Shown here piece after piece: positions 35,604 to 43,580 of a stretch of 64,000 nt of DNA; within the stretch, counting starts at the first letter, position 1, and each line of letters begins with the position of its first letter. The stretch comes from Candidatus Zixiibacteriota bacterium (GTDB lineage Bacteria > Zixibacteria > MSB-5A5 > GN15 > FEB-12): contig JBFMDV010000005.1 of NCBI GenBank assembly GCA_040753875.1, forward strand, positions 431,142-495,141. The letters are read 5' to 3'. The notes beneath the pieces were generated by a model that was not told the origin of the DNA, made no database searches, and was given only the letters and a program-made list of their open reading frames with translations. A program made the translations under genes and the position numbers.

Positions 35604-36719
35604 ATGGCCAAGATTCTGATGAAAGGAAACGAAGCAATCGCCGAGGCCGCGTTGCGCGCCGGAGCGAACAATTACTTTTGCTACCCGATTACCCCTCAAA
35701 CCGAGGTCGCCGAGTATCTGTCCAAGAGGATGCCTGAAGTTGGCGGCGTGTTCCTTCAGGCAGAGAGTGAAGTGGCAGTCGGCAACATGTTGTACGGCGC
35801 TTCAGCCACCGGGAAACGGGTCTTCTCTACCTCATCGAGTCCCGGCATCAGTCTGATGCAGGAGGCAATCTCGTATATCGCAGGCGCGCAATTGCCGGTG
35901 GTGTTGATAAATATCATGCGGGGCGGGCCCGGACTGGGTGGCATTCTTCCGGCACAATCCGATTATTTCCAGGCTACCAAAGGGGGGGGGCACGGTGACT
36001 ACCGAGTATTGGTGCTGGCGCCATCGACCATCCAGGAAGCAGTCGATCTGACCATGCTGGCGTTTCATCTGGCGGACAAGTACCGGAATCCGGTCATGTT
36101 GATAGGGGACGGGATGATTGGCCAGATGATGGAACCGGTCGAGTTTCCCGAAACGTACAAGGAATCACCGCTTCCGGAAAAGACCTGGGCGGCGACCGGC
36201 GCCAAGGGCAGGCGGCCGTTGATTATCAAATCACTCTTCCTTGATCCGGTCGCACTCGAGAACAACAATATCCAGTTGTTCAAGAAATATGAGCAGATGA
36301 AGTCCGAGGAAGTGCGATACGAATTATACAAGGTCAAACCGGACAACCAAATTCTGATTGTGTCGTACGGTACCATGGCCCGCATTTGCCAGACGGCGAT
36401 TGACGAGCTCGAAGGGGATGGCGTTTCGGTTGGACTGTTCCGTCCCATCTCACTTTTCCCGTATCCGGAGAAAGAGTTGAAGGCGGAGGTTGACCGCGCC
36501 AATATCAAAACGGTGCTGACGATCGAGATGAGCATGGGACAGATGCTCGAAGATGTCGAAAAGGCGGTGTGCGGAGCCAAGCCGGTGAAGTTCTTCGGCC
36601 GCACCGGCGGCATTGTGCCATCGCCGGAAGAAGTTAAAGAGCAGATTCTCAGACTGGTGACCACTGCAAGCGGCAAAGGGTTGCCCACAAGAAGGGGCGG
36701 TGAAACGTGGATAAGCTGA
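35604..36719 (+). CDS. 2-oxoacid:ferredoxin oxidoreductase alpha subunit (VorB/KorA type)
   Basis: 371 residues from the ATG at 35604. Conserved segments: MAKILMKGNEAIAEAALRAG, FCYPITPQTEVAEYLSK, AESEVAVGNMLYGASATG, then INIMRGGPGLGGILPAQSDY. These place it with VorB/KorA subunits, which act on branched-chain 2-oxoacids (3-methyl-2-oxobutanoate) or 2-oxoglutarate. The C-terminal domain II follows with VGLFRPISLFPYPEK. Works with the beta, gamma and delta subunits encoded beside it. Exact 2-oxoacid specificity cannot be settled from sequence. Confidence 0.9.
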   Translation: MAKILMKGNEAIAEAALRAGANNYFCYPITPQTEVAEYLSKRMPEVGGVFLQAESEVAVGNMLYGASATGKRVFSTSSSPGISLMQEAISYIAGAQLPVVLINIMRGGPGLGGILPAQSDYFQATKGGGHGDYRVLVLAPSTIQEAVDLTMLAFHLADKYRNPVMLIGDGMIGQMMEPVEFPETYKESPLPEKTWAATGAKGRRPLIIKSLFLDPVALENNNIQLFKKYEQMKSEEVRYELYKVKPDNQILIVSYGTMARICQTAIDELEGDGVSVGLFRPISLFPYPEKELKAEVDRANIKTVLTIEMSMGQMLEDVEKAVCGAKPVKFFGRTGGIVPSPEEVKEQILRLVTTASGKGLPTRRGGETWIS

Positions 36720-37468
36720 AGACGACATTCGAGCGCCCGGAGTCACTGCAGGATGTGGTCACCCATTACTGTCCCGGCTGCACGCACGGAGTGATACACC
36801 GGCTGGTCGCGGAATCGCTTGACGAGCTTGGATTGCGTGAGCGTACGGTGGGCGTGGCGCCGGTGGGCTGCTCGGTGCTGGCGTACAATTACTTCAATAC
36901 GGACTTCCTGGAATCGCCGCACGGACGTGCTCCCGCGCTGGCCACCGGCTTCAAACGTCTGCGACCGGACATGATCGTATTCACATATCAGGGGGACGGG
37001 GACCTGGCTTCGATCGGCATGGCGGAAATTGTGCACGCGGCCAATAGGGGTGAAAAATTTACTACCATATTCGTGAACAACGCGATATATGGAATGACCG
37101 GCGGCCAGATGGCCCCTACGACAATGCCCGGGCAGATTACGACCACCTGCCCGTTCGGACGGGATGTGGCACAGACAGGTATGCCAATACGCATGTGCGA
37201 ACTGCTTTCGAGCCTGATGACACCATTGTATCTCGAACGAGTGGCTGTGCACTCCCCCATGCATATCATACAAGCCAAGAAAGCGATCAAGCGGGCGTTT
37301 CAATATCAGGCAGAGGGGCGGTGCTTCTCGCTAGTCGAAGTACTCTCCACCTGTCCGACCAACTGGGGGCTGACACCGTCAAGCGCGACCGAATGGGTGA
37401 AACAGAATCTGGAGCCGTACTACCCGATTAAACGCTTCAAGACGCCCGACAACTCGGGGGCCGACTGA
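36707..37468 (+). CDS. 2-oxoacid:ferredoxin oxidoreductase beta (TPP-binding) subunit
   Basis: 253 residues, GTG start overlapping the alpha stop by 13 bases. The thiamine-pyrophosphate motif begins as QGDGDLASIGMAEIVHAANR and ends with FVNNAIYGMTGGQ. Cysteines in HYCPGCTHG probably help bind the cluster. Together with the alpha subunit it forms the catalytic site that decarboxylates a 2-oxoacid to acyl-CoA while reducing ferredoxin. Confidence 0.9.
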   Translation: MDKLKTTFERPESLQDVVTHYCPGCTHGVIHRLVAESLDELGLRERTVGVAPVGCSVLAYNYFNTDFLESPHGRAPALATGFKRLRPDMIVFTYQGDGDLASIGMAEIVHAANRGEKFTTIFVNNAIYGMTGGQMAPTTMPGQITTTCPFGRDVAQTGMPIRMCELLSSLMTPLYLERVAVHSPMHIIQAKKAIKRAFQYQAEGRCFSLVEVLSTCPTNWGLTPSSATEWVKQNLEPYYPIKRFKTPDNSGAD

Positions 37469-38031
37469 TGCGGCAGTACGAGGTCACTTTGGCCGGATTC
37501 GGCGGTCAAGGGATTATGGTCGCCGGGCAGCTTCTCGCCTACGCCGGTATCAAGGAGGGCAAGAACGTGGTCTGGATACCATCGTACGGCCCGGAGATGC
37601 GCGGCGGCACGGCCTATTGCACGGTTGTCATTTCCGACAAGCGGATCGGCTCACCGATTATCAATACGCCACAGGCAGTGTGCGTGTTTAACCGGCCATC
37701 GTTTGACAAGTTTGTGCCGAGGGTGAAACCGGGCGGGCTGATAATCGTGAACTCCTCCCTCATCAATGTGAAAAGCGACCGGACCGACCTCCAGCAGGTG
37801 TACATTCCGGCGAGCCAGATGGCAATCGATGCCGGCAACGGCAAGGCGACCAATATCACGGTCCTCGGAGCGTTCATCGGTGCAACCGGACTGGTTTCGT
37901 ACGAGACCGTGAAGAAAGTGATTCACGAAAAGCTGGGTGGGAAAAAGACGATCCTCGAGGTGAACCTTACCGTGTTGGAGCAAGGATACAAGTTCGCACA
38001 AGAGTCGCTCGGAGTAAAGGCTCGGGCATGA
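37468..38031 (+). CDS. 2-oxoacid:ferredoxin oxidoreductase gamma subunit
   Basis: 187 residues. The gamma-domain fingerprint LAGFGGQGIMVAGQLLAYAG is followed by VVWIPSYGPEMRGGTAYC. It shares one base with the beta gene and overlaps the next gene by 4 bases. Gamma subunits contact CoA or the Fe-S delta unit and complete the alpha-beta-gamma-delta oxidoreductase. Confidence 0.92.
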   Translation: MRQYEVTLAGFGGQGIMVAGQLLAYAGIKEGKNVVWIPSYGPEMRGGTAYCTVVISDKRIGSPIINTPQAVCVFNRPSFDKFVPRVKPGGLIIVNSSLINVKSDRTDLQQVYIPASQMAIDAGNGKATNITVLGAFIGATGLVSYETVKKVIHEKLGGKKTILEVNLTVLEQGYKFAQESLGVKARA

Positions 38032-38495
38032 ATCACGATCTGAGCAAACTCCCGGAGATTTTCGGCCGCCATCCGCAGAGCGCCGAGTCGCTGATCATGG
38101 TGCTTCAGGATATCCAGAAAGAATTTCGGTACCTGCCATGTGAAGCGCTAGTTGCGACGGCGAAGCAGCTCGATGTGTCTCTCAGCAAAGTGTTCTCGGT
38201 AGCGACGTTTTATAACGCATTCAGTCTGAATCCCAAGGGGAAGAACGTAGTGCGGATTTGTGTCGGCACGGCTTGTCATATCCGGGGCGCCAAGCTGATT
38301 CAGGACCAGATTGAGAACGCCCTCAAGCTCAAAGCCGGGCAAACCAGCGAGGATGGCGAGTTCTCGATTGAGGTAGTGGCCTGTGTCGGCGCCTGCGCCA
38401 TGGCGCCGGTTGTCATTGTAAACGAAAAGTATCACGGAGGGGTCAATGTCTCCGGCGCCAAACGACTTGTGAAGGTGGACAAGCGTGCGAATTGA
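38028..38495 (+). CDS. NADH dehydrogenase 24-kDa-type subunit (NuoE-like)
   Basis: 155 residues; a thioredoxin-like [2Fe-2S] protein with CVGTACHIRGA and a later CVGACAMAP, supplying four cysteines. NuoE/HndA-type subunits pair with a NuoF flavoprotein in NADH-oxidising or NAD+-reducing diaphorases. ATG overlaps the gamma gene by four bases, so the diaphorase is physically joined to the 2-oxoacid oxidoreductase operon. Confidence 0.92.
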   Translation: MNHDLSKLPEIFGRHPQSAESLIMVLQDIQKEFRYLPCEALVATAKQLDVSLSKVFSVATFYNAFSLNPKGKNVVRICVGTACHIRGAKLIQDQIENALKLKAGQTSEDGEFSIEVVACVGACAMAPVVIVNEKYHGGVNVSGAKRLVKVDKRAN

Positions 38496-40341
38496 GTCGC
38501 CCAAAGAGCTGACGCGCCTTCAAAAGGAGTACACGCAAAAGCAGGCTGCGTATCCGCACAAGGTGATTGTCTGTTGCGGCACCGGCTGTCTGGCCAACGG
38601 CGCGCGGAAGATTGTTGATGCATTCGAAAAGATTCTAAGCGAACGCAAGGTGAAGGACTTTTCGGTCGAGGCGGTAAAGGAAACCGGCTGCCATGGGTTC
38701 TGCGAGCAGGGGCCGCTGGTGGTGATTGAACCGGAAGGAATATTCTACACGCGAGTCAAGGCCAAGGATGTGCCGGCGATAGTTGAGAAGTCGATTGAGG
38801 GGCGGGAGATTATCGACAGCCTGTTGTATGCCGATCCCACTAACGGCCACAAGATAGAACACTATCCCGATGTCAAATTCTTCTCTCATCAGAAACGGAT
38901 TGCGCTGCGGAATCTGGGGAAGATTGCCGCCAACAGCATTTACGAATATATCGCGGTTGACGGCTATCAGGCGCTGGCGAAAGTTCTACTGCAAATGACA
39001 CCGGACCAGGTGATAGATCAGATCTCGAAATCAGAGTTGCGCGGACGCGGCGGCGGCGGATTCCCGGCCGGCAAAAAGTGGCGCACGTGCCGTGACGTGA
39101 AGTCGGACGTGCACTATGTCATCTGCAATGGCGACGAAGGGGACCCGGGCGCATTTATGGACCGGAGCATCATGGAGGGGGACCCGCACGCGGTGCTGGA
39201 AGGGATGATGATTGCGGCGTTCGCGGTCGGGGCCCGACAGGGGTATATATATGTGCGCGAAGAATACCCGCTGGCGGTGATTCACTTGCAGAAAGCGATC
39301 AGTGACTGCCGCGAGGTGGGGCTGCTCGGGGCGAATATCCTTGGAACTGATTTTACATTCGATGTCAGGATTGCCCGTGGTGCGGGCGCGTTCGTATGCG
39401 GGGAATCATCGGCACTGATGAAATCGGTGGCAGGTGAAGTGGGCGAGCCGCGCGCCAAGTATGTTCGCTCGGTGGTCAAGGGGCTGTATGACCAGCCTAC
39501 CGTGCTTAACAACGTTGAAACGTATGCCAATGTCCCCCTGATAATCCGCCACGGCGCAGACTGGTTTCGCAAAATTGGCTCCCCCAAAAACACCGGCACC
39601 AAAGTTTTCTCCCTTGTCGGGAAAGTGCGCAACACCGGCCTGATCGAAGTGGAAATGGGGACAACTCTCCGCGAGATTATATTCGATATCGGAGGCGGAA
39701 TTATCGATGGCCGACCGTTCAAGGCGGTGCAAACCGGCGGGCCATCGGGAGGGTGTTTACCCTCATCCAAACTTGATCTGCCGGTTGATTTCGATTCGCT
39801 GACCGCGGTCGGCTCGATGATGGGGTCCGGCGGTATGATTGTCATGGACGACAAGACCTGCATGGTGGATGTCGCCCGATATTTCCTCCATTTCCTTGTT
39901 GCCGAATCATGCGGCAAATGCACGCCGTGCCGCGAGGGGTTGTATCAACTGCACGCACTTACCGAGAAGGTCTGCAACGGCGAAGGGACAGAGGCGGACC
40001 TGGAAAAGATGGAGCAACTCTCCAAGATGGTGGTGGTGGGTTCGCTATGCGGGCTGGGCAAGTCGGGGCCGAACCCGCTTATGTCGACAATCCAGTATTT
40101 CCGCGATGAATACCTCGCGCATATTCGAGACAAACGTTGTCCGGCGGGGGTCTGCCGCGCGCTGATCAAGTACGAAGTTATCGAAGACAAATGCACCGGC
40201 TGTGTCGCCTGTATTACCGCCTGCGCCTACAATGCGATCACGGGCGAAAAGAAAAAGCCGCACTTCATCCACCAGGACAAGTGCGAGAAATGCGGCGCCT
40301 GCGTGGCGGTCTGCAAACATGACGCGATTCTGGTTTCGTAG
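38485..40341 (+). CDS. NADH dehydrogenase 51-kDa-type flavoprotein (NuoF-like) with extra ferredoxin domain
   Basis: 618 residues, GTG start with GAAGGTGG upstream. N-terminal thioredoxin-like [2Fe-2S] domain (about 1-105, CCGTGCLANG), then the NuoF core with the NADH/FMN motif RGRGGGGFPAGKKWRTC, GDEGDPGAFMDR, and the [4Fe-4S] motif ESCGKCTPCREG. The C terminus adds two [4Fe-4S] clusters (CTGCVACITACAYNAI, CEKCGACVAVCKHDAI). This HndC-like architecture is typical of NAD(P)-linked, possibly electron-bifurcating, diaphorases. It likely reduces NAD+ with ferredoxin electrons from the 2-oxoacid oxidoreductase. Confidence 0.93.
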   Translation: MRIESPKELTRLQKEYTQKQAAYPHKVIVCCGTGCLANGARKIVDAFEKILSERKVKDFSVEAVKETGCHGFCEQGPLVVIEPEGIFYTRVKAKDVPAIVEKSIEGREIIDSLLYADPTNGHKIEHYPDVKFFSHQKRIALRNLGKIAANSIYEYIAVDGYQALAKVLLQMTPDQVIDQISKSELRGRGGGGFPAGKKWRTCRDVKSDVHYVICNGDEGDPGAFMDRSIMEGDPHAVLEGMMIAAFAVGARQGYIYVREEYPLAVIHLQKAISDCREVGLLGANILGTDFTFDVRIARGAGAFVCGESSALMKSVAGEVGEPRAKYVRSVVKGLYDQPTVLNNVETYANVPLIIRHGADWFRKIGSPKNTGTKVFSLVGKVRNTGLIEVEMGTTLREIIFDIGGGIIDGRPFKAVQTGGPSGGCLPSSKLDLPVDFDSLTAVGSMMGSGGMIVMDDKTCMVDVARYFLHFLVAESCGKCTPCREGLYQLHALTEKVCNGEGTEADLEKMEQLSKMVVVGSLCGLGKSGPNPLMSTIQYFRDEYLAHIRDKRCPAGVCRALIKYEVIEDKCTGCVACITACAYNAITGEKKKPHFIHQDKCEKCGACVAVCKHDAILVS

Positions 40342-40350
40342 GATGACACT

Positions 40351-41127
40351 ATGGTCACGGTGACGATAAACGGCAAATTAGTGAAGGCGACCGACGGCGA
40401 AATGCTTCTGACGTTGCTTCGCCGCGAGAAGATCGATATCCCGGCGCTCTGCCAGCACGACGCGGTGGAGCCGTATGGTGCGTGCCGGTTGTGCATGGTA
40501 GAGATCACCAAACCGGAATGGAAAGGCTGGAGCGACTATGTCACCTCCTGCCTCTACCCTGTCGCCGACGGCTTGATCGTGCATACCCACTCCCCCATTG
40601 TGATCGAACTGCGCAAGACGATTCTGGATTTGATGCTGGCGCGCAACCCGCAGACGCCGCTCGTGCAAAAGCTGGCCGCCGATTATGGCGTGATGAAGAC
40701 CAGCTATCAGGAAGTACCGGAGCCGAATGATTGCATCCTGTGCGGTCTCTGTACGCGTATCTGTGACACGATGGGGTTCAAGGCGATTTCGGCGGTCAAC
40801 CGGGGTCATGGCAAAGAGATCGCCCCGCCGCTCAAGCAGGCCCCGCCCGACTGCGTGGGGTGTCTGGCGTGCGCGCTGAACTGCCCGACGAAGTATATCA
40901 AGTTCACCGACAACGGCACGACGCGTGTGATCTGGGAGAAGTCGTTCCAATTGATCAAAGACGCCAAAACCGGCCAGCCGACAATCACACGCGAATTCGC
41001 CGATTATCTGATCGCACATCGGAATATCCAGGCTGACTATTTCGATATCAATGATGAGTCACATCGCAAAGAGACGGCGCTCAACATGGGCAAGATCGCA
41101 CAGTGGCAGCGGGAGGAACAGTCGTGA
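40351..41127 (+). CDS. HoxU/NuoG-N-terminal-like iron-sulfur subunit
   Basis: 258 residues. N-terminal plant-type [2Fe-2S] ferredoxin with CQHDAVEPYGACRLCMVEI, then two [4Fe-4S] motifs (CILCGLCTRICD, CVGCLACALNCP). It matches the short HoxU/HndD N-terminal part rather than full NuoG, and there is no molybdopterin or hydrogenase domain. It bridges NuoF-like and other electron carriers. The stop overlaps the next gene by four bases. Confidence 0.88.
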   Translation: MVTVTINGKLVKATDGEMLLTLLRREKIDIPALCQHDAVEPYGACRLCMVEITKPEWKGWSDYVTSCLYPVADGLIVHTHSPIVIELRKTILDLMLARNPQTPLVQKLAADYGVMKTSYQEVPEPNDCILCGLCTRICDTMGFKAISAVNRGHGKEIAPPLKQAPPDCVGCLACALNCPTKYIKFTDNGTTRVIWEKSFQLIKDAKTGQPTITREFADYLIAHRNIQADYFDINDESHRKETALNMGKIAQWQREEQS

Positions 41128-41561
41128 ACTACCGCTTTATCGTGACGCCGGTCCTTTGCACTGGTTGCCGAACCTGCGAGCTTGCCTGTTCATTTACGCA
41201 CGCGATAGATGGCAAGCCCGGCCGAAGCCGCATCTATCCGCTCGCGGCAGGATTCAAGGATCTGTACGTGCCGGTGGTCTGTTTCCAGTGCGAAGACCCG
41301 GCCTGTGTCAAGTCATGCCTCGTGAACGCGATCTCACTTGACGAAGCGACCGGCGCTTACGAGATCAATCACGACAAGTGCGTGAAATGCATGGCGTGTA
41401 TCGCGGCCTGTCCGTTTGGTTGTTCGCTGTTCGACAAGCAGCATGATTTAGTGATCAAGTGCGATCTGTGCGGTGGCGACCCCGCCTGCGCCCACTTCTG
41501 CCCCACCAAAGCGCTGACCTGGACAGAAATCCCGGCAGCGAAGGTGAAGGTGGCGGGGTAA
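41124..41561 (+). CDS. Four-cluster ferredoxin (HycB/CooF-like)
   Basis: 145 residues from a GTG with GGGAGG seven bases before it. Four cysteine sets bind [4Fe-4S] clusters: CTGCRTCELAC, CFQCEDPACVKSC, CVKCMACIAAC with a following GC, and CDLCGGDPACAHFC. Such HycB/CooF-like proteins shuttle electrons between complexes. Last gene of the operon (34598-41561), so it may mediate contact with a further partner elsewhere. Confidence 0.9.
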   Translation: MNYRFIVTPVLCTGCRTCELACSFTHAIDGKPGRSRIYPLAAGFKDLYVPVVCFQCEDPACVKSCLVNAISLDEATGAYEINHDKCVKCMACIAACPFGCSLFDKQHDLVIKCDLCGGDPACAHFCPTKALTWTEIPAAKVKVAG

Positions 41562-41571
41562 AGGGCTTGAT

Positions 41572-41665
41572 GGGTACCGCACAGCTTGCTGTGCGATAGC
41601 TTCGATCCGAATACATACCGTCAGTGACTTTGCATGACAGTCCCACAGCAAGCTGTGGGGCACCC
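41572..41665. repeat. Pair of palindromes forming a larger inverted repeat
   Basis: GGGTACCGCACAGCTTGCTG (from 41572, ending TGCG 41594) and CCCACAGCAAGCTGTGGGG (ending CACCC 41665) are each self-complementary and also roughly complementary to one another. This could act as a terminator for either neighbour (the plus-strand operon or the minus-strand antitoxin) but has no T-run; a dispersed REP-like unit is as likely. Confidence 0.6.
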
Positions 41666-41700
41666 GCGCTTACTGGACGATGTAAAGTGCATCGAACGGT

Positions 41701-42051
41701 CTAAGCTCTCTGCTCTCGCGACGACGCTGTTCCTCGCGGCCTAACCCTAACCGGTACGAACTTCACTTCGACTCGCTGATCGAAGGCAGCAGCGATCCGC
41801 TGAAGCATGTTGAGGGAGTGACCGGGATAGTCGGCGCTTTCCAAACGGGAAATGACCGATGGGGTGGTCCTCACCATCCGGGCAAGCTGACTTTGGGTGA
41901 GTCCATGCTTCGCGCGAAGCTGGTAGATATCCCGGGCAATTTTGGCGTTCACCCGTTCCCGCTCCAGTGAGGCCTGGCGCTTCGGATTATCCTTATAGTA
42001 GCGGTTATGTAGAATCTGAACCGCGTCGGTCTTTCTTTTCTTCATCGTCAT
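41701..42051 (-). CDS. Antitoxin, HTH Xre family (HigA-like)
   Basis: 116 residues. Cro/C1-type helix-turn-helix: IYQLRAKHGLTQSQLARMV, then RTTPSVISRLESAD, then LNMLQRIAAAFDQRVEVKFV. It follows the toxin gene on the same strand with a 4-base overlap, a toxin-first (HigBA-like) arrangement. It presumably neutralises the toxin and represses the operon by binding the palindrome at 42446-42461. Confidence 0.87.
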   Translation of the reverse strand: MTMKKRKTDAVQILHNRYYKDNPKRQASLERERVNAKIARDIYQLRAKHGLTQSQLARMVRTTPSVISRLESADYPGHSLNMLQRIAAAFDQRVEVKFVPVRVRPRGTASSREQRA

Positions 42052-42419
42052 GACTCCTTATACGTGTGGTGATGCGGCAATTGTCGGTAATTGGTCCGGC
42101 GACGAATCGCCAGCTTCATTTCAGTGTCCGGTACTTTCGCCTGCTGCTTTGAAAACCCGTGTGACAACACCACCAACTGCCGCCCGTGGAAAAAGTAAAG
42201 TACCCTGTAGTTGACAGCCTGTGCTTTCACGCGCAGCTCGTAAATGTCATCACTCAAGTAATCGGCCTCCGGCCGTCGAAGTTCATGACCAAGCTCCCTG
42301 AGCCGTTCGAGTCGGACAGTGATCTTGTCTTGAGCCTTCTCCGTCAGTCTTTCAAACCACTCCAGGAATGGTGTTTTACCGTTGGCCTCACAGTAGAAAA
42401 CTATTTGTGTTCTCGGCAT
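42048..42419 (-). CDS. Toxin, RelE/HigB-like (phage-derived Gp49-like, DUF891)
   Basis: 123 residues with the Gp49/HigB signature: FLEWFERLTEKAQDKITVRL, RLRELGHELRRPEADYLSDD, YELRVKAQAVNYRVLYFFHG, and VVLSHGFSKQQAKVP. These are ribosome-dependent mRNA interferases or related. Start codon ATG; transcription from a promoter that overlaps a palindrome. Toxin type is assigned by family. Confidence 0.85.
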   Translation of the reverse strand: MPRTQIVFYCEANGKTPFLEWFERLTEKAQDKITVRLERLRELGHELRRPEADYLSDDIYELRVKAQAVNYRVLYFFHGRQLVVLSHGFSKQQAKVPDTEMKLAIRRRTNYRQLPHHHTYKES

Positions 42420-42445
42420 CTATAACCCCAATCTTCAGAAGAAAG

Positions 42446-42470
42446 TTCGCAATTTTGCGAAGTTTGTCAA
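42446..42470 (-). promoter_or_regulatory. Promoter and overlapping operator of the toxin-antitoxin pair
   Basis: On the minus strand the -35 TTGACA is at 42465-42470. Between it and a weak -10 (AACTTT, 42442-42447) is the 16-bp palindrome TTCGCAATTTTGCGAA (42446-42461), with 7-bp perfect arms. This is the expected position for autorepression by the antitoxin. Confidence 0.68.
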
Positions 42471-42704
42471 GAGAACTGTTGTCGGGCAGTATCCACTCCG
42501 GCGGCATTTTAGTCAACAGGCGTCAACTTCGTCATCACGAGTCGAGAGCCGCATGGCCACTTTCCCCTTGACTTTTTCTCCAACGGCAAGCTGATTAACA
42601 AGTTAGCGGAATCGCGGGGGTGGCCGGCGGAAACCGTCACTCAGGGAAACTTGCCTCTCGCATCCCGCGTACTGAAAACTAACCCCTTGCTGGAGGCGGA
42701 TGCT

Positions 42705-43043
42705 ATGAAACTGAGCGACCGGGTTCAGGACGGAGTCGTGGTGCTCGAACCCAAAGGAAAAATCATGGGGGGACCCGACGCCAGCCTGCTGCACGATAAA
42801 CTGTATGACTATATCAAGCAGAACAAAAAGAAAGTGGTGGTGGACCTGGCCCAGGTGGACTGGATGAACTCCACCGGCCTCGGCATCCTGATCTCCGGGT
42901 ACACGACCCTTCGCAACAACGACGGCATGCTGAAGCTGGCCAACGTGACCGACAAGATTCAGTCGCTTTTGACCATCACCAAGCTCATCAGCGTGTTTGA
43001 TGCATACGATTCGGTTGACGACGCTATCAGCGCGTTCAAGTAA
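42705..43043 (+). CDS. STAS-domain anti-anti-sigma factor
   Basis: 112 residues from the ATG at 42705 with GGAGG upstream. STAS fold with VVLEPKGKIMGGPDASLLHD and the phospho-acceptor serine in VDWMNSTGLGILIS (Ser56). It would bind an anti-sigma kinase when unphosphorylated. The RsbW-like kinase and RsbU-like phosphatase follow downstream, making a partner-switching module; the sigma factor itself is not in the window. Confidence 0.9.
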   Translation: MKLSDRVQDGVVVLEPKGKIMGGPDASLLHDKLYDYIKQNKKKVVVDLAQVDWMNSTGLGILISGYTTLRNNDGMLKLANVTDKIQSLLTITKLISVFDAYDSVDDAISAFK

Positions 43044-43081
43044 CCGATGCGCCGAAACTGAGAATAATGCACTGGACATAA

Positions 43082-43115
43082 CAGGTAGGCGCGGCAGCGT
43101 CTGCCTGTTTTTTTT
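43082..43115 (+). terminator. Rho-independent terminator or attenuator between STAS and RsbW-like genes
   Basis: CAGGTAGGCG pairs with CGTCTGCCTG (with two G-T pairs) followed by eight T residues. It sits inside the partner-switching cluster, so expression of the STAS gene could exceed that of the downstream genes. Confidence 0.65.
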
Positions 43116-43130
43116 GGAGTCAACAACAGC

Positions 43131-43550
43131 ATGGGCAAACCAATCATCTCCGGGGATTCGATCATCGTCCCCTCCAGCCTGGAACACCTGGCCGATGTTG
43201 ATCTGTTCATCGAGGGGACGCTTCGCGGCTACGGCGTGGGGGAATCGCTGATCGCCGATATCGCAATCTCAGTCTCCGAACTGGTCAACAACGCGATTCT
43301 CCACGGCAACAAGGCCTCGCCCGAGAAAACGGTTTCTGTCCGGATCGGGCTGGCCGATCACAAGGTGCGGATTGCCGTAGCCGACCAGGGGAACGGTTTT
43401 AATCCCGACACTATCGCCAACCCCATTGATGAGGCAAATCTGCTCAAAGAGGTCGGGCGCGGCATATTCATTGTCCGTTCGCTGATGGACTCGGTCGATA
43501 TCGAGGCCACCTCGCACGGCACGACCATCACCATAACGAAAGCCATCTGA
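43131..43550 (+). CDS. RsbW-like anti-sigma / Ser-Thr kinase (HATPase)
   Basis: 139 residues. The GHKL ATPase N-box is SVSELVNNAILHGNK and the G1-type box is VADQGNGFNPDTI, with GRGIFIVRSLMD as the G2 region. It is an anti-sigma/serine kinase of the RsbW/SpoIIAB class, expected to phosphorylate the STAS protein encoded upstream. A TTGGAG site lies 12 bases before the ATG. Confidence 0.9.
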   Translation: MGKPIISGDSIIVPSSLEHLADVDLFIEGTLRGYGVGESLIADIAISVSELVNNAILHGNKASPEKTVSVRIGLADHKVRIAVADQGNGFNPDTIANPIDEANLLKEVGRGIFIVRSLMDSVDIEATSHGTTITITKAI

Positions 43551-43580
43551 CATACCGTATGGCTCACTCGTCTGCACTCC

